Below, one piece after another: positions 1 to 10,294 of a stretch of DNA of 64,000 nucleotides. Positions within the stretch are counted from its first letter, which is position 1, and each line of letters begins with the position of its first letter. The DNA comes from Linanthus parryae (Eukaryota; Streptophyta; Magnoliopsida; Ericales; Polemoniaceae): the NCBI GenBank assembly GCA_023055425.1, contig JALGPY010000012.1, positions 15,315,422 to 15,379,421 on the forward strand, in the 5' to 3' direction. The notes under the pieces are model-generated. The model was not told where the DNA came from. It searched no databases and saw only the letters and a list, made by a program, of their open reading frames with translations. Both the position numbers and the translations under genes were made by a program.

Positions 1-110
1 TATTGATATCTAGTTGGCGCACCTGCCATCCAAGTGAGAGTGCCGCAGTGAAGATAATGTGAACAGTGACCTCTTTCATGACTGGACTTAAGGTTTCAGA
101 GTAATCGGGT
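1..110 (-). pseudogene. Ale-like copia reverse transcriptase fragment
   Basis: Read on the minus strand this stretch encodes a piece matching the start of the copia reverse transcriptase palm: DYSETLSPVM, then GWQVRQLDIN. These correspond to the family motifs around DYxETFSPV and LRQLDVNNAF. The frame runs off the left edge of the window and is cut at 110 by the MITE that follows. Orientation and position fit it being the downstream part of the decayed minus-strand copia whose integrase lies at 5633-6960; that link is inference. Confidence 0.7.
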
Positions 111-640
111 GTAGGGCTGTAAACAAACCGAGCCGAACCGAATATCGGTTGTTTGGGTTTGGTTTTCTAAAATTAGAACGAACCCGAACTCGAGCTGAGC
201 AGTTTTTAGGCTGTTTGAGTTTGTTTGATTAAAGTTTATTCGATGAGCCTACAATCGAGCCAATGCTTAAGTATATATTAATGCAATTATGTGTCAATCT
301 TTGAATCTATATGTTTTACGGTAAGTTTCTCAATGATCTCTTTCGAATATACCCTATAACTATCATAAAACACAACGAAAATAATTTTTTTTAAGTATAT
401 TAACTTATGAATGTTGAAGAATTTCCTTTTACTAGTAAAAATACATTTAAAATATGTGAGTAACAATTGTTCGCGAACAAAACGAACAAGCAAGCCAAAG
501 CTTGTGTTTGTTGGTTTATCAATCGAACAAAATCTTGTGTTTGATTTTGTTTGTTTATTATGTTGAACTGAATACGAAAGAATTTTTGGAATGCTGAACA
601 TGAATTGTTCGCAAATGGCTTGGTTAATTTAAATCCCTAC
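111..640. mobile_element. hAT-like non-autonomous element (degenerate MITE)
   Basis: The ends form an imperfect terminal inverted repeat: GTAGGGCTGTAAAC on the left and the complement of AAATCCCTAC on the right. Inward, ACCGAGCC pairs with ACCAAGCC. The interior is AT-rich, non-coding and rich in GAAC/GTTC words, as in hAT MITEs that begin with a similar GTAAACNAACC motif. No clean 8-bp target duplication is visible (aatcgggt versus ttgcgatc), so the exact ends are uncertain. It splits copia reverse transcriptase sequence. Confidence 0.5.
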
Positions 641-760
641 TTGCGATCAAATTCCTCAGAGTACCCTCTGTCAAAGGTCCCATGTCGTTTTGGTTTTATG
701 CAAAAAAATCCATTTACTTTCGACAAGTTTCTGTTCTTTTCTGGTGTTTAGTTGGTGCCT
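641..760 (-). pseudogene. Possible continuation of the split copia reverse transcriptase
   Basis: On the minus strand a degraded frame includes SKWIFLHKTK, similar to the copia KWVFKxK motif. About 20 codons later EFDRK resembles the GFxQ motif that normally precedes the DYxET motif found at 1-110. Stops and frameshifts interrupt it. It is best read as the upstream half of the same fragment, separated by the MITE. Confidence 0.4.
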
Positions 761-1074
761 TGAATTGGTCAAAGACGGTCAAACTCTTTGTTTCCATCAT
801 TTATTAAGAAAACATTGGAATTCAAAGGTGGTTGAGGATTAGTTAGGAAACAAGTTTATTTGCAAATCAGATTTGAAAACTTTAGGAGTTTCCTAGCACT
901 ATATAAAGAACCTAGTAGTCACATTATTAGGTAAGCAATCATTGTAATTGTTCCTCTTGTGAAATAAAGGGTTCTTTTCCGCCGTGGACGTAGTTAGCGA
1001 ACTTTGGCTAGCGAACCACGTAAGATCCTCGGTTTCTTCTTTCATTCGTATATCCTTCGTGAGGTGGTTTATCA
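761..1074 (+). repeat. Left LTR of Tork-like copia
   Basis: This region aligns along its length with 5269-5578. Shared landmarks are GGTCAAAG near the start, a TATATAAA box (about 900-907), AAGAACCTAGTAGTCACAT, and GGACGTAGTTAGCGAA near the end. It starts TG and ends CA just before the primer-binding site. The two LTRs differ at many positions and by small indels, so the insertion is not recent. Confidence 0.85.
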
Positions 1075-1081
1075 TAAAAAC

Positions 1082-1134
1082 TAGTATCAGAGCTCTGAAA
1101 CAGGAGTTCTGTTACAACAAACTGGTATCAGAGC
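1082..1134 (+). other. Primer-binding site region (initiator tRNA-Met type), duplicated
   Basis: TAGTATCAGAGC at 1082-1093 is a one-base variant of TGGTATCAGAGC, the usual copia site complementary to tRNA-iMet. A perfect TGGTATCAGAGC follows at 1123-1134. The corresponding point after the right LTR has only one copy (5587-5598). The doubling looks like a small local duplication in the leader. Confidence 0.75.
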
Positions 1135-1254
1135 TCGGGTTGGCGGTGTTTCAAGATCAAGGAAGATCAAAGCTAGGGTCTCACAATTTGGTAAAATCAA
1201 AGCTAGGGTTTCGTGATCTAGGTCAAGCACGTGACTGGGGTTCAAGATCCAACA

Positions 1255-2014
1255 ATTACAATATCCGGATCGATGTTGAACATCGACATGTTACAACTTT
1301 ATTCTGTGGAAGATAAAGATGGTCGCTTTTCTCAAATGGAAAGGTATATGGGAACTTTTTACTGCAGAAAAAGGATGCATGAATGTGCATCTTCGGATTT
1401 CAATGATGGAGGCGAAGGCACATTCAAACATTATGTTGTGCATATCAGATGACGTGATCATCGAGGTCGCAGATCAGAAGGAAGCAGCGAAGCTCTGGCT
1501 GAAGTTGGAGAGTCTCTACATGACGAAGAGTCTCACTACCAAGTTCATGCTAAATCAAAGGCTCTTAGCTTTGCGGATGCTCGAAGGTACGGCTCTCAAG
1601 GACCATCTTAATTAATAAAATACAATGTTTTTAGATTTACGTAATATTGGCGAGAAGGTGGGTGATGAGGATGCTGCACTTTTGTTATTGATCTCGTTAC
1701 CTCTATCATATGAGAACTTCATTCAGTCGTTCATTGTGAACAAGGACGACTTATCCCTAGAGAAGATCAGATTGGTGCTCTATGCTAGGGAATTGAGCGA
1801 CAAGGGCACAGGCACAGGTACAGAGGACCATGCTTCTGGACTGATGGCGAAGGTGGGAAGCAAGAAGGGTATAAAGAACAATATAAATAAGTTTTCTGGT
1901 TTCAAGTTGTCCAACGATGTTTGTGCTTGGTGCAAGGAAAAGGGGCACTGGAAGAGAGATTGCCAGAAACGAGGTCAACAGAGGCAGAATGGATCCGTAG
2001 CCGTAGCAGAATAA
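1255..2014 (+). pseudogene. copia gag (Tork type), broken
   Basis: The frame from about 1319 contains the gag core (KLWLKLESLYMTKSL, then a frame break at the stop near 1615, then the LPLSYENF-type motif). It ends with a CCHC zinc knuckle, CAWCKEKGHWKRDC, at about 1921-1962. These match the nucleocapsid region of Tork copia polyproteins. At least one in-frame stop, a degraded start and a stop at 2014 make it non-functional as a single protein. Confidence 0.8.
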
Positions 2015-2040
2015 GGTAACTCATCCGAGGATGATTACGT

Positions 2041-5000
2041 TCTAAAGGAGGATGTTGTCACGCACTCTCAGAATGCGTGGGTACTTGATTTCGGAGCATC
2101 CTATCATATTTTCTCTAACAGAAAGCTGTTCTCGACGTATAACCAAACAGATGGAGGGTCTGTCTACATGGAAAACCGAGTCGTCTGTAAGGTGATTGGG
2201 AGAGGCTTAGTTAGATTGAAGACGAATGAAAGGAAGTTATGTACTTTGGAGCAAGTCAGGCATGTACCACTTATTAAGAAGAATCTGATCTCCTTGAGTC
2301 TACGTTACAGCAAGGGATACAGTTTCAAAGGTGAAGGTGGAGATCTACTAGTCTGCATGGGGTTCTAAGGTGATTCTCAAGGGAGTCAAGAGTGGGACTG
2401 TCGGAGTTGTCTCAGCCGAGATTAAAGAAGCTGATCAAACTCAGTTGTGGCATATGAGGCTCGATCATATGAGTGAACGTGGAATGCAGGAACTTCACAA
2501 GAAGGGGTATCTCACCGGGCATGCGCCCAAGAGCCTAGGGTTTTGTGAGCACTGTGTGCAGGGGAAGCTACGACGTAGCAAGTTCCCTAAGGCAATTCAT
2601 AGAACGAAAGGTACTCTTGATTATATCCATTAGGATTGCTTGGGTCCATCTCGAGTCGAGGCAATTGGCGGGTACAGGTATTTTATGAGCCTCATAGTCG
2701 ATTACTCAAGGATGACTTGGATATTCGTGATGAAGCACAAGAGTGAAGCATTCGCAAGATTCAAGGAGTGGAAGAAGCTAGTATAGAATCAGGTGGGAAA
2801 GAAGGTGAAGAGGCTGCACACAGACAAAGGCTTGGAGTTTTGTTCATAAGAGTTTGATGGATTTTGCAAGGATCAGGGTATTCTCACCATTGCAGCGTTC
2901 GACACACACCGCGGCAAAACGGTGTAGCCGAGAGAATGAATCAGACACTTTCAGAAAAAGCAAGGTGCATGCTTTCGAATGTAGATCTTTCTAGAGGCTT
3001 TTGGGGAGAAGCTGTTTCCATGGCATGCTATCTCGTGAATCGGAGCCCGCACACAGGTATAGGATGCAAGATTCCTATGGAATTCTGGTCCGGTAGAGCA
3101 ATGGATTACTCGGATTTCGGAGTTTTGGTTGCGTTGCGTATTATCACGTTGATGATGGCAAAATAAAACCAAGAGCTAAGAAGGGAGTATTCATGGGTTT
3201 TGGAACAGGTGTGAGGGATACAAGGTATGGGCGGAAAACAAGATTATACTCAACAGAAGTATAGTCTTTGATGAGAGTACTATGTTGAAGAATTCCATGG
3301 AGGTGTAGCTTGGAGATGACAGAAGAAGGTTGAGGGAGAGTCGGATCCTATTGATCCTGAGGATGCCAAAATCTCTACAACGCCGCCGGAAGCCGAAGAG
3401 GAATAAGCAGAAGATTCTGATAGTGAGGATGCGTCTACACCAAAGGAACCGGTTCATCAAAGTATTGCTGATGGAAGAAAAAGGAGAGTCATAATGCCTC
3501 CAAAGAGATAGAATGATTAAGGTGTGGTGGGATATGCATTGCAGGTAGCGGAAGAGGTGAAGGATGAGTCATCCATCTACAGGGCTGCTATATCAAGTTC
3601 TGAGTCAGCACAACATGAATTGACGCAATGGGAGAAGAGATGGAGTCTTTTAGCAAGAACTTGACTTTGTATCTTGTTAAATTTCATGCGGTAAGGAAGA
3701 TAGTCAGTTACAAGTGGGTCTATAGAAGAAAGCAAGGAACTACAACTGTGGAGGGCATCGAGTATAAGGCAAGACTAGTTGCAAGAGGTTTCAGTAAGAA
3801 AGAGGGAGTTGAATGCAACGAGATCTTCTCACCGGTGGTCAGACATACTTCTATTCGGGTGTTACTAGCCTTAGTGGCACACCACGACCTAGAGCTTGAG
3901 CAATTGGATGTGAAGAAAGCTTTCCTACAGGGAGACTTGGATGAGTAGATATACATGAGCCAACCAAAAGGTTTCCAAGTTCCCAAAAAAGAAGAACATG
4001 TGTGCAACCTGAAAAGATCTCTCTACGGACTTAAGCAGTCTCCGAGGCAATGGTACAAGAGGTTTGACAGCTTCATGATGAAGATTGGTTACCACATATG
4101 CGAGTATGATTGTTGCGTGTGTCACAAGTTGTTGCGAAGTTGATCACGTATCTACCTAGTTCTATATGTGGATGATATTTTTATCGTAACTCAGTATATC
4201 AAGGACATTAGAGAACTCAAGAGGTCTCTCAGTGCGGAATTTGAGATGAAGGATCTAGGGGCTGCTCGAAAGATATTGGGAGTTGAGATCTATAGAGAGG
4301 GGAAGAAGAAGAAGAAGCTTTTCTTGTCACATCAGGGATACGTCAAGAAGATCTTGGCAAGATTCGGGATGCTACCAGCTAAATCTATTGATACTCCTAT
4401 GGCAAATAATAGCAAGCTAGGAATGTACACCATTCAGACTGACGAGGAGAAGGAGTACATGTCCAAGGTTCCATACGCTAGTGCAGTTGGAAGCCTCACG
4501 TATGCTATGGTATGTACTCGACCGGACATAGCATTCACTGTTAGTGTGGTTATTCGTTTGATGGCTCAACCGAGTAAGGACCACTGGCAGGCAGTAAAGC
4601 GCATATTCAGGTACCTAAGGTTACGTCACACATTGGCCTATGCTATGGGGATAGTGAAGACATCTTGGTAGTTGGCTTCTCGGATGCGGACTATGAAGGC
4701 GATATTGATAGTAGAAGATCAATGGCAGGCTATGTATTTGCTCTGGGAGCATCGGTTGTGAGTTGGAAGGCTACGCTACAGCCGACGATGACTTTATCCA
4801 CCACGGGGGAGGCATATATGGCTCTAACGGAATTAGAAAAGGAGGAAATTTGTCTTAAGGAAATGGTTAATGATCTAGGGCTACTTCATGATCAGGCGAT
4901 AGTCTACTGTGACAGCTCGAGTGCAATTTACTTGACTGAGGACCAGGTTTGTCATGAGAGGACCAAGCATATTGATGTCAGGTATCATTTCCTGAGAAGT

Positions 5001-5123
5001 GAAAGCATGATCAAGGTGATGAAGGTGGGGACTGCTGACAACCCCGCGGATATGTTCACCGAGAAGGTTCCGGAGAGAAATTTCCAACATTGTCTGGAAT
5101 TGCTCAACATCTTGAGCCAGTGA
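2041..5123 (+). pseudogene. copia pol (protease, integrase, RT, RNase H), broken
   Basis: Pieces appear in copia order. A degraded protease lies near 2080. The gag-pre-integrase zinc motif includes LWHMRLDHMSERG and CEHCVQGK. Integrase core includes RQNGVAERMN. Reverse transcriptase runs from YKWVYRRK through LEQLDVKKAFLQGDL and YGLKQSPRQWY to YVDD (4165-4176). RNase H includes FSDADYEGD and ERTKHIDVRYHF. Stops occur at several points, including after TLDYIH (2633), after QGDLDE (3948) and before LVLYVDD (4143). The product, if intact, would copy and integrate the element; here it cannot. Confidence 0.85.
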
Positions 5124-5253
5124 GGCCCTTAGGGGCATGTCGGACCCAGTGGGGGTCCAGTGAGTCTCTGTGACAAGAGAAATTGGGTGCGGAGAAGACT
5201 TAGCTTTATTTACGAGAAGAGGAACAGCTCATGTTGACGAGACAATTCAAGTC

Positions 5254-5268
5254 AAGGTGGAGATTTTT
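5254..5268 (+). other. Polypurine-like tract before the right LTR
   Basis: A purine-rich run, aaggtggag followed by T residues, abuts the first base of the right LTR. This is where plus-strand priming occurs in copia elements, and it supports placing the LTR start at 5269. Confidence 0.6.
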
Positions 5269-5578
5269 TGAGTTGGTCAAAGGCGACCAAACTCTTTGTT
5301 TCCAACTTTGATTAGGAAAGCATAGGAAGTCAAAGGCAGTGGAGGATTAGTTAGAAACAATTTTGTTTCTAGGATTTGGTAACTTTAGGATTTTCCTAGA
5401 ACTATATAAAGAACCTAGTAGTCACATTATTAGGTATGCAATCATTGTAATTGTTCCTCTTGTAAAAAAAAAGGATGCTCTTCCTCCGTGGACGTAGTTA
5501 GCGAATTTTTGCTAGCGAACCACATAAGATCCTCGTGTTCTTCTTTTATTCGTATATCGTTTTTGAGGTGGTTTGTCA
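5269..5578 (+). repeat. Right LTR of Tork-like copia
   Basis: Direct repeat of 761-1074 with TG...CA ends and a TATATAAA box at about 5403-5410. It is followed at 5579-5632 by a spacer, TGGTATCAGAGC and GGAGTTCTGTTACAA, which match the leader downstream of the left LTR. A normal 3' LTR is followed by host DNA instead. Confidence 0.85.
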
Positions 5579-5632
5579 TAATAAACTGGTATCAGAGCTT
5601 TGAAAAAGGAGTTCTGTTACAATATCAGGGAA
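5579..5632 (+). repeat. Second copy of the copia leader after the right LTR
   Basis: The primer-binding site (5587-5598) and GGAGTTCTGTTACAA copy the leader at 1082-1118, and homology then stops. The arrangement LTR-internal-LTR-leader is what remains of a tandem pair sharing one LTR, or of ectopic LTR recombination, followed by deletion. Confidence 0.65.
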
Positions 5633-6960
5633 CTAGAAAGAGTGTTTGCGTTCGAGAAATGAATACTCATCATCCATGGCTTGTTTTCAGACAGGATGTT
5701 CCAAAGCTTACGCAATTGTCCGAGACTCAAATGTTGGAATAAAGGGATGAGCGGTGGCGGAGTTGAAAAAAGACGGATTGTAGTAATTTGGATTGGTACG
5801 ACGAGTGCGCGATGGTTCCGCCGCAGGATCTGGTTCGGGTACTCCATTGGGAACAACTGCACCATTGGGAGGAACATGATCATGTGCTGGAGCAGGTGGC
5901 GGTATTGGGGCTGGAAGGTGCTGGTGCGAGAGCATGTGCATGTCCAGTAGGTTGTACGAGAGTGCGCGCATGTTCCATAGCAGGTGTATGCACAGTTTCT
6001 CGAACATGCGCAATGTCTGGCTGATCTGCATCAACCAATTTGGTCATGGAATGGGATTCCACATTACTATCAGGGTTGGTAGGTTTTGAGGTTGCAAAGG
6101 GAAATTATGAGGAACGAAATGCACATGGTGAGAGACATAGATGCGATCAATAGAAGGATTGACACTTGTGTAGCCCAAGAAGATGCACGAAATTGATCGT
6201 GGTTCAAGTTTGGTGCTGGTGTATTGACGAACCCATGGAAAGCATTGGAAGGAAGAAGTTTGGAGCGTCAGCTAGTTTTTGGCGATGCGAAAGAGTTTGA
6301 AGTATGGGTGTCCATGCGAAGTAAAAGGAGTCGGCATGCGATTGATAAGATGCACATCAGTTTGGAAAGCATGCGGCCAATATGTGAGATAGGACATGGA
6401 GGAGACATACCAATCTCTATAATATGGCGATGTCGACGCTCACCAGTGCCATTGTGTTTGGGTGTGTGGAGGATTGGTGAGATGGGTGATACCATGAAGG
6501 TTGATTAGGGGTAGAATTTCAATAAACTCACCACCATTATCAGAGAACACATTGACAATGGGTTGGGCGAAACACTTCTCTACTAAGCGTTTGAATTGAG
6601 AGATAACTGAATATACACCAGAGTTCTTCTTGAGAGGATAGAGCCACAAAAATTTGGTGAAGTGGTCAACAAAGACTACATAGTAGGGGTAGCCATCACG
6701 AGAAATTTCTTTAGTACTCCAAACGTCACTATAAATCGATTCAAGTAGGCGAGAGCTTGTAAGAGAGTTGTGAAAAAAGGAAGCCTATGAATTTTATTGA
6801 TATGACATGAGGTACATGAGAAGTTCCTAAGGGTGGATTGAGGCAGGGAGAGATTACATATTTGTAAGATAAGCCTATGTTCTATTACAGGAATGGCCAA
6901 CGTTGTGATGGAGATGGGGGATGTCTAAGACAGTTGTTGTGTTGACGAGAGGAAGGCTGG
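5633..6960 (-). pseudogene. Ale-like copia integrase fragment
   Basis: Read on the minus strand from about 6960 down, the order is a degraded gag-pre-integrase with CTSCHINKIHRLPF, then integrase core pieces LESIYSDVW, YYVVFVDHFTKFLWLYPLK, VFSDNGGEFI and ITHLTNPPHT. YWPHAF and HLINRMPTP follow, then a Pro-rich linker ending near 5690. These are typical of the Ale group, which has a short, rapidly changing linker before reverse transcriptase. Many stops and shifts interrupt it. The expected reverse transcriptase is not immediately downstream but is found at 760-1 on the same strand, beyond the Tork-like insertion. Confidence 0.75.
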
Positions 6961-7387
6961 TGCATGGCGCATAGTAAACTCCATCCTGATTTTCATCACA
7001 GACAAGAGTGGTGACGGTCTAGAAATCCATCACAACAAAATGATATGAGAAGAACTCAATAGATGCATTAATTCGGTGGGAATTGAAGCAATTTAGCAAA
7101 ACGTTGCAGAAATTCGGTGGGAATTGGAGCAACGTATTGGGGGTTATGTTGTAGGATAGCGGTGGGAGTTGGAACAATAAATAGGGGATTCGATCGCGAG
7201 AACTCAGCCGGAGTTGGAGCATCGATAGGGTTTCGATTGCAGGAACTCGACAGGAGTTAGAGCATCGCTGGGGCACTCGGTGCAGGAACTTGGCAAAGTT
7301 GGAGCAACTTGTGACATTGGGGATTTGTGGAGAAAAACCACTAATTCAAGCGAAGAGGAAGAGGGAATTCAATGCTAGGTGGATATT
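6961..7387. repeat. Degenerate ~45-bp tandem repeats and unassigned retroelement sequence
   Basis: Between about 7066 and 7310 a unit recurs in drifting form: words such as GGTGGGAATTGGAGCAA, GGAGTTGGAGCATCG and GTGCAGGAACTTGG, about five copies. Reading frames here on both strands have no recognisable motif. The part nearest 7388 (ctaggtggatatt) resembles a polypurine tract before a plus-strand LTR, so it may be the tail of a copia internal region. Confidence 0.45.
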
Positions 7388-7842
7388 TGTTGAGAATTAT
7401 TCCTTGAATAGGCTCAGGAAGCTTGAGGAGGAGTTGGCGACGAAGCGAGGCAAAGAAACGGGCCAAACGGGTGAGCAAGAAGAAGATAAAAAAGCTAAGG
7501 TGGCATGCTTGTTTGTGGGTACAGACGATCTATTCGTACGAACATGTTTGTGCGATAAAAAAGTCTGTTCGCACGAACAAAAAGTATGTTCGTGCGAACA
7601 CAATCCTGGAGGCGGCCAATTTTTTTTCCTTGTTGTGTTTAAGCTTGGTTTTGGAATTTCTCTGGGAACAAGCTTTGGAGGCCTATATAAAGGCTATAGG
7701 TCGTGATTTATAAAGTGTGTGATGTATCGTATCCGTTTCTCTCAATAAAATCGGGATTTTGGGGTCGTGGAGGAAGCTAATTCATCGCTAGTGAACCGCG
7801 TTACATCCGTGTGATCTTGTTCTTAATTTTTCATCGTTCTCT
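7388..7842 (+). repeat. Copia-type LTR, interrupted at 7842
   Basis: It starts TGTTGAGAATTATTCC just after a short purine-rich stretch, and has a TATA-like tatataaagg near 7683 and an AATAAAA signal near 7745. It ends in the C/T-rich tail usual for copia LTRs. The sequence GCTAGTGAACCGCGTTACATCC resembles the end of the Tork-like LTR to its left. The non-autonomous element at 7843 interrupts it, and the rest may continue after 10294. A matching second LTR was not found, so solo LTR or fragment cannot be separated. Confidence 0.5.
7566..7600. repeat. Perfect 14-bp inverted repeat with 7-nt loop in the LTR
   Basis: TGTTCGCACGAACA at 7566-7579 and TGTTCGTGCGAACA at 7587-7600 are exact reverse complements, separated by aaaagta. 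Each arm is itself nearly palindromic, and a related TACGAACATGTTTGTGCG sits just upstream at about 7536-7553. It could form a cruciform or RNA hairpin in the promoter part of the LTR. Confidence 0.75.
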
Positions 7843-8310
7843 TGTTGGGAATTATTCGTCGACCCAAATTCCCGCCGCAACGGAAGCAAAAATACGCCAC
7901 ACGATCATACACCCAACACATGCCATATAGGAGAAGAAAAACAATACACAAGAATTTAACGTGGTTCGGCAAAACCGCCTACATCCATGGGAGGAGGAGA
8001 ATTTCACTATATCAATGAGGGAATACATCGTAGGGGAGAGACAGCTCAATCCGCGGACTACGTCGACGCGGTAATCTCATCCTCATAGACTACATCTATG
8101 AAACCCTAACCTCACACATCCGCTTAAAGATATCTCTCACCAATCTCTCTCAACTCGACTCAATTAGAAACAATAGCTAGCACCTCTATTTATATTAATA
8201 TAGAGGAGGTGGAAAAGCCCACCAAGCCCTAGCTATCACCTCCTCAGAGGGACTACTTAGACGCATCGGGTACACCGATTCGTCTTGCAGAATTCGAGAC
8301 AAACCCAACA
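7843..8310 (-). repeat. Left LTR (3' LTR) of the non-autonomous element
   Basis: 468 bp, matching 9816-10289 almost throughout. It contains the palindromic TATA-like block tatattaatatagagg near 8192-8206, which on the minus strand would give a TATA box. Differences from the other LTR include a CACCAAGC insertion near 8219 and several transitions. Confidence 0.92.
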
Positions 8311-9297
8311 AACTCGACCTTGGCTTGAATTCTTCAAGCGCCTAGCAAATTCCTAGCCATCTCGGAGCTCTCCATCGTTAATGTCGATTCCGCCGCATCC
8401 GCCATGCTCCACCTGCATGGATCGCCATCGCACCTCTACTGAGATGCTCTGCACCCCCTCCTAGGGCACCGCCTCGCACACCCACATGGGTGCGTCCCTA
8501 AGTCTGCTACTTTGGGGAGTAGTGTGGCTCCATCTCTCCACCAGCTAGCTCATCACTAGAAAGATCACCACCACCCAGGTCAAGTGCAAACATGATTCCC
8601 TTCCCCTTCCACTACTGTAGTAGTTTTCTTCATCACCATTCTCGTCACTTGAGCACCGTCTCGAACAACCTGCAACTTTTGCGCAACCTGCACTATCTCC
8701 ATGCTTCAGCGTCCTCACACGTCAACCACGTGTTTCTGCACGCAAGCCTTGAGTGCTTCTCCTTGCGCTGTTGCTTCTCCTATCGACCCTACGCCTTCAC
8801 CGAGACGTCTTGCAAAGACAACGCTTTGCGGACCCATCGCGACTTACCTCTCTTCTTGCCTCGAGTTGCTCAAGAGTTATCGTCACGAACCACACATACA
8901 GAGATATCAGAACGCCACCTCTTCCATGGCCTTGTCAACTGCGTCCACCACCTCGATCTCTGTCCTGGATCTTCTTAAATTTCCTTGCAATAGTTGCCCA
9001 CGTCTTTGACCAGACTCCCTCTGCAACTGTTGCGTCACGTGCTCACAATCACACAACGACTATGCTTCTTGCCTATGTTGAACAGCAGCTCCACCTGTCA
9101 ACACACTCCCAAGCCTGCATAGTATGCCAATCAAACGTTCAACTAGGAAAACGCCTCTAATTGACCCCACCTGATTGGACTTGACCTTCATTGACCCTGA
9201 TCGCATCCCGTCGTCTTCGATCTTGCCTATCGATATCGATTGATGTCGATCTTCTCAATCTACTTGGAATATCAACATTCTTAACGTACCGATAAAC

Positions 9298-9580
9298 TCG
9301 CAATGTCCAAAAACATAGGGTTCGACTCCTGACTCATCCCAATCCGATCTACAGGCACGCCGTAACCACCTGAACAATTTTGGACCGTTGGAACTCACCG
9401 CAAACTGCCACGTCAGCATTCTGCAAAATACAGCGACAATTTGCAGAATCTGACCCCGCCATCGCGTCGGGAACGTCCAAAAACCTAGGGTTCACCTCCT
9501 GTTCGAGCCCAATAGGACTTACAGGCAGCTCTGAACACCCAAAATAATTTGGACCACCGAATCGCCACCTTGCCGCGCTG
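9298..9580. repeat. Degenerate tandem duplication inside the non-autonomous element
   Basis: A block of about 110 bp starting AATGTCCAAAAACATAGGG (near 9301) recurs at about 9473 as AACGTCCAAAAACCTAGGG. Both carry ACAGGCA and then AATTTTGGACC or AATTTGGACC in the same order. No protein motif is seen in either. Confidence 0.6.
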
Positions 9581-9800
9581 GAGCACCACGAATCTGTCAC
9601 ACCAGATCCTTCCACCCAGCAGCAGCCCCATGTGCACACGAGCGACTGCCTGCTTCACTCCATGACGCAGCCACAAACAACAAAAGAAAAAAAAAAAAAA
9701 ACTCAATTTTTTCCCTTTGTTCTTCATCGTTTTTTTTTCATTCTTTTCCTTATTTTCTTCTTCGTCTTTGCTCAGCGTGCTCCACCTGGATCGTGAACCT

Positions 9801-9813
9801 GGCTCTGATACCA
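9801..9813 (-). other. Primer-binding site of the non-autonomous element
   Basis: The plus-strand text GGCTCTGATACCA is the complement of TGGTATCAGAGCC, the copia initiator tRNA-Met site. It is two bases from the LTR edge at 9816 and fixes the element's orientation as minus. Confidence 0.9.
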
Positions 9814-9815
9814 CT

Positions 9816-10289
9816 TGTTGAGAATTATTCGTCGACCCGAATTTCTCCCGCAAAGGAAGCAAAAATACGCCACACGATCATACACTCAACACACGCCATA
9901 TAGGAGAAGAAAAACAATACACAAGAATTTAACGTGGTTCGGCAAAACCGCCTACATCCACGGGAGGAGGAGAATTTCACTATATCAATGAGGGAATACA
10001 TCGTAGGGGAGAGACAGCTCAATCCGCGGACTACGTCGACGCGGTACTCTCATCCTCATAGACTACATCTATGAAACCCTAACCTCACACATCCGCTCAA
10101 AGATATCTCTCACCAATCTCTCTCAACTCGACTCAATTAGAAACAATAGCTAGCACCTCTATTTATATTAATATAGAGGAGGTGGAAAAGCTCTAGCTAT
10201 CACCTCCTCAGAAGTCACCTCCTCAGAGGGACTACTCAGACGCATTGGGTACACTGATTCGTATTGCAGAATTCGAGACAAACCCAACA
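9816..10289 (-). repeat. Right LTR (5' LTR) of the non-autonomous element
   Basis: 474 bp with TG...CA ends. Compared with the left LTR it lacks CACCAAGC and has a short duplicated CACCTCCTCAGA near 10202-10226. Transcription on the minus strand would start near the tatattaatatag block at about 10166. Confidence 0.92.
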
Positions 10290-10294
10290 TCTCT

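Larger units (their letters stand above)
761..5632 (+). mobile_element. Tork-like Ty1/copia retrotransposon, defective
   Basis: The element has two direct LTRs (761-1074 and 5269-5578), a primer-binding site, a gag-pol region in copia order (gag, zinc knuckle, protease, integrase, reverse transcriptase, RNase H) and a polypurine-like tract before the right LTR. Coding is broken by stops and frameshifts, so it is dead. The right LTR is unusually followed by another primer-binding site and about 40 bp of leader homologous to the region after the left LTR. It appears to sit inside an older Ale-like copia on the opposite strand. Confidence 0.88.
7843..10289 (-). mobile_element. Non-autonomous copia-type LTR retrotransposon (2.4 kb)
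   Basis: Two LTRs of about 470 bp flank a 1.5-kb internal region without gag or pol. LTRs begin TGTTG(G/A)GAATT and end ACCCAACA. On the minus strand a tRNA-Met primer-binding site (complement of GGCTCTGATACCA, 9801-9813) lies 2 bp inside the right LTR, so transcription runs right to left. A perfect 5-bp duplication TCTCT flanks it (7838-7842 and 10290-10294). Length and lack of coding place it between TRIM and LARD classes. It must borrow proteins from a full copia to move. It lies about 600 bp upstream of the serpin start, pointing away. Confidence 0.92.

Noticed and set aside
8592..9160. Overlapping frames inside the non-autonomous element
   Set aside because: Three frames overlap on one strand with no gag or pol similarity; chance openness in C-rich DNA.
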